Assembly (NCBI RefSeq): GCF_014281965.1
Contig: NZ_JACFTB010000005.1
Coordinates: 1-64,000 of the forward strand
Length of the DNA stretch: 64,000 nt
DNA from: Rhodococcus sp. BP22
Lineage (GTDB): Bacteria; Actinomycetota; Actinomycetes; Mycobacteriales; Mycobacteriaceae
Reading direction: 5' to 3'
The notes under the pieces: model-generated
What the model was told of the DNA's origin: nothing
The model's database searches: none
What the model saw: the letters and a program-made list of their open reading frames with translations, nothing else
In this document: positions 1 through 8,722 of the stretch, piece by piece
How the letters are laid out: every line of letters begins with the position of its first letter
Position numbering within the stretch: the first letter of the stretch is position 1
Program-made: the position numbers and the translations under genes

Positions 1-76
1 CGGAAGGCGTCGTAGGTCAACCCATCGAGGACTGGGGGCGGGACAGGGGGCGGCAGCGCAGCCGCCATAATGAACG

Positions 77-778
77 GTGACCGAATTCTGGGACCGCATC
101 AGCGCGGTCAGCCCAACTCCGCCGGCCTGGATCGTGCAGATCGCCGCGCTCGTAGCCGTGCTCATCGTCCTTGTTCCGCAGACATGGCGCATTGCCCGCA
201 ACGTGGTGACGATTTTCCACGAATTCGCTCATCTACTCGTAGCCTTCTTGACGGGCCGCAGGTTGATGGGTGTGCGACTGCATTCCGATACCTCGGGCGT
301 AGCTATATCTTCAGGCAAACCGACCGGCCTCGGGGTGATAGCGATGACGTTCGCTGGCTATGTCGGGCCTTCGCTGATCGGGCTCGGTGCAGCCTGGGTT
401 CTCGGTACACAGCATGCGATCGCCGTGTTGTGGATCGGTGTCATCGCAATTGCACTGATGCTCATCATGATTCGCAACGTGTTCGGGTTCATCTCGCTCG
501 TGGTGTTCGGGGCACTGCTGTTCACGGTGTCCTGGTGGGGGACCGGCGAACAACAAGTGGCCGCGGCGTACTTCATCACGCTGTTCCTGCTCGTCGCAGG
601 CCCTCGGCCGGTACTCGAACTACAACGCTCACGTAGCCGAGGACGAGCGCGGGACTCCGACGCCGATCAACTGGCCCGATTGACGTTTCTGCCCGGAATA
701 GTCTGGGTCGGACTGTTTCTCGTCGTGACGGTCGGATGCCTCGTACTCGGCGGGTGGTGGATTCTGCGCCCCGTTTAG
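77..778 (+). CDS. M50-family (M50B-like) membrane zinc metallopeptidase
   Basis: A 233-residue integral membrane protein with the zinc motif HEFAH at residues 48-52, inside the first part of the protein, and about six hydrophobic segments. The later motif DSDADQL (about 193-199) is the second signature of the M50B-like family, where an Asp is expected to complete the metal site. Family knowledge suggests an intramembrane or membrane-proximal protease; no substrate can be inferred. The start is GTG at 77; an ATG seven bases upstream is in another frame. It appears monocistronic, with a small membrane protein convergent behind it. Confidence 0.85.
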   Translation: MTEFWDRISAVSPTPPAWIVQIAALVAVLIVLVPQTWRIARNVVTIFHEFAHLLVAFLTGRRLMGVRLHSDTSGVAISSGKPTGLGVIAMTFAGYVGPSLIGLGAAWVLGTQHAIAVLWIGVIAIALMLIMIRNVFGFISLVVFGALLFTVSWWGTGEQQVAAAYFITLFLLVAGPRPVLELQRSRSRGRARDSDADQLARLTFLPGIVWVGLFLVVTVGCLVLGGWWILRPV

Positions 779-794
779 ATCGCAGACTTCGGAT

Positions 795-1106
795 TCAGTC
801 GTGATGAGGTGAGCGATTCCCTGTTTCGCGGTCGACGTCCAGGACGACATCCGGTGAGTCGGGATGATACAGAATGGGACCAGTTTCTCCCTTCCGCAGA
901 GCGCCCGCTCGCAGGGAAAGTAAGCCTCCGCCGATCAGCACGATCGTCGCAACTCCGGCGATCCATGCCCACCCGCTGAAACCGCCGCCCAACGCGGTGA
1001 TGAGCAAACCTGCAGCAACGACCCCGGCCATCATCATGATGATTCCGACTCGGTTCTCAGCAGTCTTGATCCAGCGCGGTCCGTGATCCTTCTTGTCTTC
1101 TGCCAT
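795..1106 (-). CDS. Small two-helix membrane protein, unknown function
   Basis: This predicts 103 residues: a charged N-terminus (MAEDKKDHG), two hydrophobic helices at about 20-40 and 45-67, then a polar C-terminal tail rich in Asp. The ATG at 1106 has a good ribosome-binding sequence (AAAGGACGG) upstream; the frame stays open further upstream but without such a site. No family was recognised. It is convergent with the M50 peptidase and divergent from the acyltransferase at 1261. Confidence 0.7.
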   Translation of the reverse strand: MAEDKKDHGPRWIKTAENRVGIIMMMAGVVAAGLLITALGGGFSGWAWIAGVATIVLIGGGLLSLRAGALRKGETGPILYHPDSPDVVLDVDRETGNRSPHHD

Positions 1107-1260
1107 GACTTCCGTCCTTTCAGCAGTCCGTGACGGCTCCGAAAAGCGTCGGACTTGTGCTGGGCATACCCGCCCGTGCAAGGTTCACACCCTCGCACAC
1201 AACCGGAGTTTCGCGATGAGATTTCAGAGCTTCCGCTATTTCGCTAGGTAAGCTGAATCA

Positions 1261-1998
1261 ATGGATCGACCCGCAGTAATTCTCGCCAACGCCGACGCTG
1301 TCTACGACTTCTACCTCGATCATCAGCAGAACCGGCAGGTGGCCAGGATCGCGTACGCCACGCTGGCCCGACGGTTCAAGCCGCGGGTCAGTTACCCCGC
1401 CGGTGCGCGTGAAGAAATTCGTAGGCTCGTCTACGACAACACACGGTTCATCATTGCCGTCAATCATCTGACCGAGAGTGACCCGTACACTCTCGCCGCC
1501 TCCGCGTGGGCCAGTCCGCTGCGACCCGGGATCGGGCGCACTCGGGTTCTCGCGAAGGACGAGCTCTTTCAAGAACCGAAGCAGCGCAAGCGAATCGACA
1601 TGATGGGCGGAATTCCGGTGTTCCGTGGAAAGAACCACGGACTTCGCGCGGTCAGCGCAGCAGGCAGCAGGATGATGGACGTCAGCGCCGAGCGAATGCG
1701 ACGCGGCGACGACCTTGCAGTATTCCCCGAAGGCACCTGCAACCTCGAAGACGCCACCAAGGTTCAACACGTCGGCAGCGGAATCGGCCACATCACGGCA
1801 CGGGCCCGCAAGCTCGGCGTCGAACCGGTTCTGATCTGCATCGGCCTCAGTTACGGACCCGGCTCGTCGAAGCTCAAATCTGCGAGCGTCTACATCGACG
1901 AGCCGATCACCGACCTGCCGGCCAAGCCGATCGAGATCGCGCGCGTCGTCGCTGCCGGATTGCAGAAAGCCGTCGACGGAGCGGTCGCAGCGTACTGA
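1261..1998 (+). CDS. PlsC-type lysophospholipid acyltransferase
   Basis: A 245-residue protein of the 1-acyl-glycerol-3-phosphate acyltransferase (PlsC) superfamily. The catalytic HX4D box is seen as NHLTESD (residues 68-74) and the phosphate-binding block as FPEGT (155-159). It lacks obvious membrane helices, so it probably acts at the inner face of the membrane, moving acyl chains onto a lyso-lipid. The exact acceptor is not predictable. The downstream SDR reductase starts 50 bases later on the same strand, so the two may be co-transcribed. Confidence 0.85.
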   Translation: MDRPAVILANADAVYDFYLDHQQNRQVARIAYATLARRFKPRVSYPAGAREEIRRLVYDNTRFIIAVNHLTESDPYTLAASAWASPLRPGIGRTRVLAKDELFQEPKQRKRIDMMGGIPVFRGKNHGLRAVSAAGSRMMDVSAERMRRGDDLAVFPEGTCNLEDATKVQHVGSGIGHITARARKLGVEPVLICIGLSYGPGSSKLKSASVYIDEPITDLPAKPIEIARVVAAGLQKAVDGAVAAY

Positions 1999-2048
1999 GC
2001 AGTAGCTCGATAGAACAGTCCTGAGATTCTCGAACATAGGAGATGCAC

Positions 2049-2807
2049 GTGAGCGATCAGATCAAGACAGCCGTCGTAACCGGAAGTGCCCGCGGAATCG
2101 GCGCCGCAGTAGCCAAGCGTCTGGCCAAGGACGGCTTCGGAGTCGCAGTCGTCGACCTCGACGAGGCTGCCTGTGCCGACACGGTCGGTGCCATCCAAGC
2201 CGCCGGTGGTCAGGCCGTCGCAATCGGTGCCAACGTGGCAGAGGAAGAGTCGGTGAAGACGGCCGTCGACCGGATTGCCAACGAATTCGGCGCCCCGACA
2301 GTGCTGATCAACAATGCCGGGATCACCCGGGACAACCTTCTGTTCAAGATGACCGTCGAAGATTGGGACTCCGTACTCGGGGTGCATCTCCGTGGATCCT
2401 TCCTGATGACCCGCGCGATCCAGAAGCACATGATCGACGCCAAGTGGGGTCGCATCGTCAACCTGTCGAGCACCTCGGCGCTCGGCAACCGTGGCCAGGC
2501 CAACTACTCGGCGGCCAAGGCAGGCATGCAGGGCTTCACCAAGACACTCGCCATCGAGCTCGGAAAATTTGGCGTCACCGCCAACGCCATCGCCCCCGGG
2601 TTCATCGAAACCGAAATGACCGCCGCGACGGCAGCGCGCGTCGGTGTCCCATTCGAAGACTTCAAAGCCGCTGCAGCAGCACAGATTCCGGTCAATCGCG
2701 TCGGAAATCCGGACGATATCGCCCATCTCGCTTCCTTCTTCGTCAGTGAAGGTGCAGGCTTCATCTCCGGCCAGATCGTCTATGCCGCAGGTGGTCCGAA
2801 AGACTGA
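2049..2807 (+). CDS. SDR reductase, FabG-like 3-oxoacyl-ACP/CoA reductase
   Basis: A short-chain dehydrogenase of 252 residues with the cofactor motif TGSARGIG (11-18), an NNAG motif, the catalytic Ser in NLSSTSALG and the YSAAK Tyr-Lys pair. The GTG at 2049 is preferred over the ATG at 2043 because AGGAG (2038-2042) lies six bases before the GTG but directly abuts the ATG. The sequence resembles FabG-type reductases; with beta-oxidation genes next door it could act on acyl-ACP or acyl-CoA. It ends at a strong hairpin shared with the convergent operon. Confidence 0.88.
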   Translation: MSDQIKTAVVTGSARGIGAAVAKRLAKDGFGVAVVDLDEAACADTVGAIQAAGGQAVAIGANVAEEESVKTAVDRIANEFGAPTVLINNAGITRDNLLFKMTVEDWDSVLGVHLRGSFLMTRAIQKHMIDAKWGRIVNLSSTSALGNRGQANYSAAKAGMQGFTKTLAIELGKFGVTANAIAPGFIETEMTAATAARVGVPFEDFKAAAAAQIPVNRVGNPDDIAHLASFFVSEGAGFISGQIVYAAGGPKD

Positions 2808-2832
2808 GGTCAACCGGGATCTACTCCCGACG

Positions 2833-2874
2833 CAGGAATGGGCCACCGCAGCACGCTGCGATGGCCCATTCCTG
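2833..2874. terminator. Bidirectional hairpin terminator between convergent genes
   Basis: A 13-bp perfect inverted repeat (CAGGAATGGGCCA at 2833-2845, complement at 2862-2874) encloses, after one mismatch, a further 6-bp stem (CGCAGC/GCTGCG) with a two-base loop. It sits between the stop codons of the SDR gene (+) and the hydroxyacyl-CoA dehydrogenase gene (-). No long T-run follows on either side. Confidence 0.75.
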
Positions 2875-2885
2875 TCGGTACTGGA

Positions 2886-3740
2886 TCAGTAAGTGTAGAA
2901 ACCCTTACCGCTCTTACGTCCGAGCATTCCGGCGTCCACCATGCGCTGCAACAATGGCGGCGGCGCATAGTGCGGCTCACGGAACTCCGCGTACAGCGAC
3001 TCCGCGACGGCTAGCGTGACGTCGAGGCCGACGGTGTCTGCCAGACGCAACGGACCCATGGGGTGCGCGCATCCGTTGACCATGCCTTCGTCGATGTCCT
3101 CGGCGCTCGCGAAACCGGATTCGAGCATCCGAATCGCGGACACCAGATACGGGATCAACAGCGCGTTGACGATGAACCCGGCACGGTCACCGGAGCGAAT
3201 CGTTTTCTTGCCGAGCGTGTTCGAGGCGAAGTCGGTGACGGTTGCGACCGTTTCCTCGCTGGTGACGAGGCTGACGACGATCTCTACCAGTGGTAGTACC
3301 GGCACCGGGTTGAAGAAGTGAACTCCGACGACCTTGTCCGGTCGCTGTGTCGCATTGGCCATCTTGATAACCGGTATCGACGAAGTGTTCGTCGCCAATA
3401 TCCCGCTCGGCTTCACGATCGAATCCAGTTTTCCGAACAAATCCAGCTTCAGCGACTCGATCTCCGGCGCTGCCTCGACCACGAGATCGCGATCGGCGAA
3501 GTCGTTGATGTCGAGCGTCAATGTGATTGCAGCGCGTGCCTTCTCCGCTGCGTCGGCTTCGATACGGCCGGACTTCACGGCGCGGGCGAACGACTTGTCG
3601 AGGCGGGCTTCCGCTGCATCTGCCGCGGCCTGGCTCGTTTCCAGCACTACGACGGAGCTGCCTGCGCGAGCACACACTTCGGCGATGCCTGCGCCCATCG
3701 TGCCGCCGCCGATGACGCCTACCAATTCGATGTTGCTCAT
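2886..3740 (-). CDS. 3-hydroxybutyryl-CoA / 3-hydroxyacyl-CoA dehydrogenase
   Basis: A 284-residue NAD-dependent dehydrogenase, the usual length for the stand-alone FadB2/Hbd type. It has a Rossmann motif GGGTMG (11-16), a catalytic-region His141 in GVHFFNPVP, and a C-terminal all-helical domain ending GRKSGKGFYTY. It oxidises 3-hydroxyacyl-CoA to 3-oxoacyl-CoA in fatty-acid oxidation. Its start overlaps the stop of the upstream acyl-CoA dehydrogenase gene by four bases (3737-3740), so the two form a translationally coupled operon. Confidence 0.92.
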   Translation of the reverse strand: MSNIELVGVIGGGTMGAGIAEVCARAGSSVVVLETSQAAADAAEARLDKSFARAVKSGRIEADAAEKARAAITLTLDINDFADRDLVVEAAPEIESLKLDLFGKLDSIVKPSGILATNTSSIPVIKMANATQRPDKVVGVHFFNPVPVLPLVEIVVSLVTSEETVATVTDFASNTLGKKTIRSGDRAGFIVNALLIPYLVSAIRMLESGFASAEDIDEGMVNGCAHPMGPLRLADTVGLDVTLAVAESLYAEFREPHYAPPPLLQRMVDAGMLGRKSGKGFYTY

Positions 3741-4894
3741 TTGAGCAGCGCCCGGGACATCACGACGCGCTGGATCTGATTGGTGCCCTCGTAGATCTGC
3801 GTGATCTTGGCGTCACGCATCATCCGCTCGACCGGGAAGTCGGTGGTGTATCCGGCACCGCCGAAGAGCTGCACAGCGTCGGTGGTCACCTCCATTGCGA
3901 CATCGGAGGCGAAGCACTTCGCCGCAGCGGAGATGAAGCCGAGGTTCTTTTCACCGCGCTCGGCGCGAGCCGCGGACGAGTAGACCATCAGGCGAGCCGC
4001 TTCGACCTTCATCGCCATGTCGGCGAGCATGAACTGCACCGCCTGGAAGCTGCTGATCGACTGACCGAACTGCTTACGATCCTTGGTGTAGGCGATAGCG
4101 GCGTCGAGTGCACCCTGCGCCAGACCGACAGCCTGCGCACCGATGGTGGGCCGGGTGTGGTCGAGGGTTTCCAGCGCTGTCTTGAAGCCGGTACCCGGAT
4201 CACCGATGATGCGATCGCCGGGGATCTTGCAGTTCTCGAAGTACAGCTCAGCCGTCGGCGATCCCTTGATGCCGAGCTTCTTTTCCTTCGGTCCCACGAC
4301 GAATCCCTCGTCGTCCTTGTGCACGATGAACGAGGAGATACCGTTCGCGCCCTTGTCCGGGTCCGTGACGGCCATGACGGTGTACCAATCGGACTTGCCA
4401 CCGTTGGTGATCCAACACTTGGAGCCGTTGAGGATCCAGCCGTCACCGTCGGCCTTTGCGCGGGTCTTCATGCTGGCTGCATCCGAACCGGCCTCGCGCT
4501 CGGAGAGTGCATACGACGCCATTGCGCCACCTGCGAGCGAGGGGAGGACCTGCTTCTTGAGCTCCTCGGAACCCTTGAGGATCAGACCCATGGTGCCGAG
4601 CTTGTTGACCGCGGGGATCAGCGAGGAAGAACCGCAGACGCGAGCAACTTCCTCGATGACGATGCAGGTCGCGATGGAGTCGGCACCCTGGCCGTCGTAC
4701 GCCTCGGGTACGTGGATTGCATTGAAGCCGGAGTTGTTGAGCGCGGTCAGCGCCTCGTCCGGGAAGCGTGCGTCCTCGTCCACCGCTTTGGCGTACGGAG
4801 CGATCTCCTTCTCCGAGAGGGCGCGAATTGCCGCGCGCAGTTCGTCGTGCTCTGCTGGAAGTTGAAACAGATCGAAATCAGGATTACCGGCCAT
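3737..4894 (-). CDS. Acyl-CoA dehydrogenase (FadE25-like)
   Basis: A 385-residue flavin-dependent acyl-CoA dehydrogenase. The FAD/substrate motif YALSEREAGSDA and the motif WITNGGKSDW are present, and the catalytic base is expected at Glu369 in IYEGTNQIQR, the place found in short/medium-chain and FadE25-type enzymes. It introduces the first double bond of beta-oxidation. It is first in an operon with the 3-hydroxyacyl-CoA dehydrogenase. The 185-bp upstream region holds two copies of a palindrome that probably controls this pair. Confidence 0.92.
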   Translation of the reverse strand: MAGNPDFDLFQLPAEHDELRAAIRALSEKEIAPYAKAVDEDARFPDEALTALNNSGFNAIHVPEAYDGQGADSIATCIVIEEVARVCGSSSLIPAVNKLGTMGLILKGSEELKKQVLPSLAGGAMASYALSEREAGSDAASMKTRAKADGDGWILNGSKCWITNGGKSDWYTVMAVTDPDKGANGISSFIVHKDDEGFVVGPKEKKLGIKGSPTAELYFENCKIPGDRIIGDPGTGFKTALETLDHTRPTIGAQAVGLAQGALDAAIAYTKDRKQFGQSISSFQAVQFMLADMAMKVEAARLMVYSSAARAERGEKNLGFISAAAKCFASDVAMEVTTDAVQLFGGAGYTTDFPVERMMRDAKITQIYEGTNQIQRVVMSRALLK

Positions 4895-4922
4895 GGTGCC
4901 ACTCTCCTAGGGCTTGACTTAC

Positions 4923-4999
4923 GGCACTCAGTGCCACGGATTTGTCCAGTCTACGCCATGACGATTAAGCCATCAACCCCTCGATGGCACTCGGTGCCA
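4923..4999 (-). promoter_or_regulatory. Duplicated palindromic operator upstream of the acyl-CoA dehydrogenase operon
   Basis: Two copies of the same palindrome lie in the promoter region: GGCACTCAGTGCC at 4923-4935 (perfect around a central C) and TGGCACTCGGTGCCA at 4985-4999 (one central mismatch). The shared core is GGCACTCRGTGCC, with centres about 63 bp (six helical turns) apart. The first lies about 30 bp before the start codon, consistent with a repressor site. The adjacent TetR protein is the obvious candidate ligand, by inference only. Confidence 0.55.
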
Positions 5000-5023
5000 A
5001 ACCCGCGCGCCCGTGACCGCTTC

Positions 5024-5068
5024 AATGGTCCATTCATACGATCAGATGTCTTGAACGGCACATTCAAG
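5024..5068. promoter_or_regulatory. Palindrome and short inverted repeat in the TetR-FadE intergenic region
   Basis: AATGGTCCATT at 5024-5034 is a palindrome around a central T. CTTGAA (5050-5055) and TTCAAG (5063-5068) form a second inverted repeat 12 bases before the TetR stop codon. The first may be another operator. The second may be a weak end-of-gene hairpin or operator. Function is not established. Confidence 0.3.
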
Positions 5069-5079
5069 CGCCAGGGGAG

Positions 5080-5730
5080 TCACTTCATATGCTCCGCCAG
5101 CGCCTCGGCGACAGCCGCACGAGAGGTGCCTCGGGGAAAGACTGCGACGACGATCTGCTCCGCGCTCGTGTCGAATCCGGCCCTGACCTTGTGGAGTGCT
5201 TCCTGCAGGTCACGGCTGGTGGTCGGAATGCCGTCGCGGATCATCCGTCGCAAGATGTAGTTGTGAGTGGCCGTGATCGACGCCGAGAACTGGAGAATCT
5301 CCAGGTGTGAATGCTCGGGTAACGCCGCGCGCAGATAGTCGACGAACAGCCTGTCGTAGCGAAAGACCGTCACGATCTCTCGATCACGCAGCGCCGGGTT
5401 CTCGTGGACCACCTGGTAGCGCAGTCGTGACTGCTCTTTCCACCCGGAAAACCGTTCGAATACCAGCTGGGCTGCATCGCACACGGCAGTCCAGGGGTCC
5501 GGGTGTGGCAGGCCGAGAAACGCTGCGGTCTGCTCGAGCAGAATTTCGTGGTCGGCGAAGATGACGTCGTCCTTACCGCGGAACTGACGAAAGAACGTCC
5601 GACGAGAAATGCCCGATGCCTCGGCGATGTCGTCGACGGAGGTGGCCTCGTATCCCTCCACCGCGAACAGATCGAGTGCCGCCTTCGCCACGGAAAGGCG
5701 GAAGGCATCGGAATCCTCGGAGTCGCGCAT
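5080..5730 (-). CDS. TetR/AcrR-family transcriptional regulator
   Basis: A 216-residue regulator. The N-terminal helix-turn-helix (about residues 15-60) has the typical TetR run [19 protein letters not shown], and a helical ligand-binding domain follows. The ATG at 5730 is chosen because the domain begins there. The frame is open for 67 further codons, but those would overlap the start of the divergent xylulokinase gene. Gene order places it upstream of the acyl-CoA dehydrogenase operon, whose promoter carries palindromes, so it may sense an acyl-CoA. It could instead control xylB, from which it is divergent. Confidence 0.85.
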   Translation of the reverse strand: MRDSEDSDAFRLSVAKAALDLFAVEGYEATSVDDIAEASGISRRTFFRQFRGKDDVIFADHEILLEQTAAFLGLPHPDPWTAVCDAAQLVFERFSGWKEQSRLRYQVVHENPALRDREIVTVFRYDRLFVDYLRAALPEHSHLEILQFSASITATHNYILRRMIRDGIPTTSRDLQEALHKVRAGFDTSAEQIVVAVFPRGTSRAAVAEALAEHMK

Positions 5731-5851
5731 AGTCCAAGAACGTAGTCGAGATTCTTCCGCTGCTGCTACCGATCGCGTTGCACCCGGGGTGACTATCGGT
5801 GCCGCGGTAGTGTCGTTCGTACGCTCTCGGTGTACCGGAAAGGCGGCCATC

Positions 5852-7228
5852 TTGGCTCTCGTCGCAGGAATAGACTCCTCGACCCAGTCGTGCAAAGTGT
5901 TTGTCCGCGATGCAGATTCGGGTGACCTCATCCGCAGCGGGCGAGCAAGTCACCCCGACGGCACCGAGATCGACCCGGCGCTGTGGAAATCGGCACTCGA
6001 CACGGCCATCGCCGACGCCGGAGGTCTCGACGACGTGGATGCGGTCGCCGTCGGCGCGCAGCAACACGGCATGATCTGCCTCGACGACTCCGGGAGTGTC
6101 GTCCGCCCGGCGTTGTTGTGGAACGACACCCGCTCGGCATCTTCCGGCCAGGACCTGGTGAACGAACTCGGCGGCGGCAAGGCATGGGCCGACGCGGTCG
6201 GCGTCGTACCGCTTGCGGCGATCACCGTCGCCAAGTTGCGCTGGCTGGCAGACAACGAACCCGGCAATGCCGATCGCACCGCAGCGGTGTGTCTTCCGCA
6301 CGATTGGTTGAGTTGGCATCTCGGTGGTGCGGCCGGATTCGATTCACTGGCGACCGATCGCGGCGATGCTAGCGGCACCGGCTACTACTCCGCCGCCACC
6401 GACACCTATCGCGAGGATCTACTGGAACAGGCCATGCGCGGACGAAAGCCTCGGCTTCCTCGTGTTGCGGGACCCTCGGAGCGAATCGGTGTCACGTCGT
6501 CGGGAGCGGTGATCGCGCCTGGAACCGGAGACAATGCCGCTGCCGCACTGGGTCTCGGCGTCGGCGTCGGTGATGTCGTCGTCTCGGTCGGTACCTCGGG
6601 TGTCGTGTCGGCCGTCACGGACGTTGCCGCTGCAGACGCCTCGGGAATCATCGCCGGGTTTGCGGACGCGACAGGGCGGCAATTGCCGCTCGTGTGCACC
6701 CTCAACGCAGCCCGCGTGCTCGACGCTACAGCGTCGCTGTTGGGCGTCGACCACGCCGAATTGTCCAGGTTGGCACGCTCGACCCGGAGCGAGGGTTTAG
6801 TGTTGATTCCTTATTTCGAAGGCGAGCGGACACCGAATCGGCCGGATGCCTCGGGCGCCATTCATGGTTTGCGACTGAGTAATTCGACGCCAGGGCACCT
6901 TGCCCGCGCAGCAGTGGAGGGACTGCTGTGTGGGCTGGCGGACGGGATCGACGCGCTGCGTGCAGCAGGAATCGAGACTCGTCGCGTTCTACTGATCGGC
7001 GGCGGGGCCAAATCTGCGGCGTTGCGCGAGTTGGCCCCGGCGATCTTCGGTGTACCCGTCGTAGTCCCCGAGCCCGGCGAATACGTTGCCGACGGTGCGG
7101 CCCGCCAAGCAGCGTGGGCGTTGGCGGGCACGTCCGAGCCGCCGCGCTGGGCGTCGGCACCCGTACGTACCTACGAGGCCGACCCGGATCCGGCAGTCCG
7201 CGAGCGGTACGCCGAAATGCGAGGCTAG
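5852..7228 (+). CDS. xylB: Xylulokinase (FGGY carbohydrate kinase)
   Basis: A 458-residue FGGY-family kinase that phosphorylates D-xylulose to xylulose 5-phosphate. It begins [19 protein letters not shown], the family's N-terminal phosphate-binding strand, and carries GDNAAAALG and a C-terminal LIGGGAKS nucleotide-binding motif. The start is taken as TTG at 5852 because GGAAAGG (5837-5843) lies eight bases upstream and no ATG or GTG fits the conserved N-terminus. Two polyol dehydrogenases converge on it, giving a route polyol to ketose to pentose-phosphate pathway. Confidence 0.88.
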   Translation: MALVAGIDSSTQSCKVFVRDADSGDLIRSGRASHPDGTEIDPALWKSALDTAIADAGGLDDVDAVAVGAQQHGMICLDDSGSVVRPALLWNDTRSASSGQDLVNELGGGKAWADAVGVVPLAAITVAKLRWLADNEPGNADRTAAVCLPHDWLSWHLGGAAGFDSLATDRGDASGTGYYSAATDTYREDLLEQAMRGRKPRLPRVAGPSERIGVTSSGAVIAPGTGDNAAAALGLGVGVGDVVVSVGTSGVVSAVTDVAAADASGIIAGFADATGRQLPLVCTLNAARVLDATASLLGVDHAELSRLARSTRSEGLVLIPYFEGERTPNRPDASGAIHGLRLSNSTPGHLARAAVEGLLCGLADGIDALRAAGIETRRVLLIGGGAKSAALRELAPAIFGVPVVVPEPGEYVADGAARQAAWALAGTSEPPRWASAPVRTYEADPDPAVRERYAEMRG

Positions 7229-7252
7229 CGGCGATCTCTCAGTTGCATTCTC

Positions 7253-8722
7253 TCACTTGCGAAGTCCCTCCAAGGTTGCTCGGGCGCCGTGCTCGTGGAG
7301 CGAGGCGAGTGTCTTGGTGTACTCCGCTACGAATAGCTCGTTGTCGATGAGATCACCGAACACTGCTCGGTTGGAGATGAATGCGGTCGGATCGGCCTTC
7401 TGTTTGCGCGCGAGCGGTACGAGCGAATCCTTCAGCTGGTCGACGATCTCGATCGGCTGACCCTGTTCGTCGACGCCCTCGGCGTACCGAGCCCAGCTCG
7501 CGACCACTGCGGTAGCCAACGTGATCGGTCGGCCGTTGTCGAGGTTGGTGCGGATGACGGGCAACAGCCACTTGGGGATTCGGTCCGAGGATTCGGCGCA
7601 CAGGCGTGCGACGGTGTCGCGGATCTCCGGGTTTGAGAAGCGTTCGATCAAGGTCTTCTTGTACTCGTCGAGGTCGATGCCGGGAACTGCCTGGAGTGTG
7701 GGAGTGGCCTCGTCGTCCATGTACGCCAATAGGAACTTGGCGAACAACGAGTCCTGTGCAACCTCGTGCACCAGTCGATATCCGCTGAGGTACCCGAAAT
7801 AGCACAGCGCCTGATGGCTCGCGTTGAGTAGGCGGAGCTTCATCAACTCGTACGGAGTGACATCGTCCACGACCTGAACTCCGACATGTTCGAACGCCGG
7901 CCGCCCGAGCGTGAACTTGTCCTCGAGTACCCACTGTGTGAACGGCTCACCTGCGACGGGCCACTGGTCGTCGAGTGCGTAACGATCCGAAAGCTCCTGC
8001 ACCACTTCGGGAGTGGTGACCGGGGTGATTCGATCGACCATCGAGTTGGGGAAGGCCCCCTCGGCGGTGATCCACTCCGCGAGGGCGGGGTCCGTCAGGC
8101 GAGCAAACGTGGTGAACGCCGATTCCGCGATGTGGCCGTTGCCCTCGATGTTGTCGCAGGACATGATGGTGAACGGCTTCGATCCCCGATCTTTTCGACG
8201 CGCAAGGGCTTCCACGACGAGACCGAATGTGGTCGACGGCGTCGCACCCGGCTCGAGATCCGCCGCGATCGCTGGACTGGCGGTGTCGAACTCACCTGTC
8301 GTGGCCGAGAAGTTGTATCCCCCTTCGGTGATGGTGAGTGAGACGATTCTCGTGCTCTCGGCTGCCATCTTCTCGATGACGGCATCTGCGTCTTCGGGTG
8401 CGAAGAGGTATTCGATTATCGAACCGATCACCCGGGTGTCCCACGTTCCGTCGGAATGTTTGAGCGCGAGCGTGTAGAGGCAATTCTGAGCCTTCATGAC
8501 GTCCCGCATCTTTCGGTCACCGGGCAGCACTCCGACGCCGCAGATTCCCCATTCGGATGCCTCCCCCTGTTGGAGGAGCCGGTCCACATACATTGCTTGA
8601 TGTGCACGGTGAAAACCGCCGACACCGAAGTGCACTATCCCGGCTGTGACTTCGGATCTGTCGTAAGTGGGTACCTCGACGTCTTCGATGAAGTCGGCGA
8701 GGGTGTGCGAATTGAGCTTCAT
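7253..8722 (-). CDS. Mannitol dehydrogenase family protein (polyol to ketose)
   Basis: A 489-residue long-chain polyol dehydrogenase of the mannitol 2-dehydrogenase family. It has an N-terminal Rossmann domain (IVHFGVGGFHRAHQAMY) and a C-terminal domain with the conserved run KLRLLNASHQALCYFGYL, which contains the catalytic region. It would oxidise mannitol (to fructose) or D-arabitol (to D-xylulose) with NAD. Its ATG overlaps the stop of the upstream zinc-type dehydrogenase by four bases, so the two are coupled. The xylulokinase next door favours arabitol or a mixed polyol substrate. Confidence 0.88.
   Translation of the reverse strand: MKLNSHTLADFIEDVEVPTYDRSEVTAGIVHFGVGGFHRAHQAMYVDRLLQQGEASEWGICGVGVLPGDRKMRDVMKAQNCLYTLALKHSDGTWDTRVIGSIIEYLFAPEDADAVIEKMAAESTRIVSLTITEGGYNFSATTGEFDTASPAIAADLEPGATPSTTFGLVVEALARRKDRGSKPFTIMSCDNIEGNGHIAESAFTTFARLTDPALAEWITAEGAFPNSMVDRITPVTTPEVVQELSDRYALDDQWPVAGEPFTQWVLEDKFTLGRPAFEHVGVQVVDDVTPYELMKLRLLNASHQALCYFGYLSGYRLVHEVAQDSLFAKFLLAYMDDEATPTLQAVPGIDLDEYKKTLIERFSNPEIRDTVARLCAESSDRIPKWLLPVIRTNLDNGRPITLATAVVASWARYAEGVDEQGQPIEIVDQLKDSLVPLARKQKADPTAFISNRAVFGDLIDNELFVAEYTKTLASLHEHGARATLEGLRK

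Noticed and set aside
1-76. Possible end of an upstream gene
   Set aside because: No frame gives a recognisable C-terminus; too short to call.
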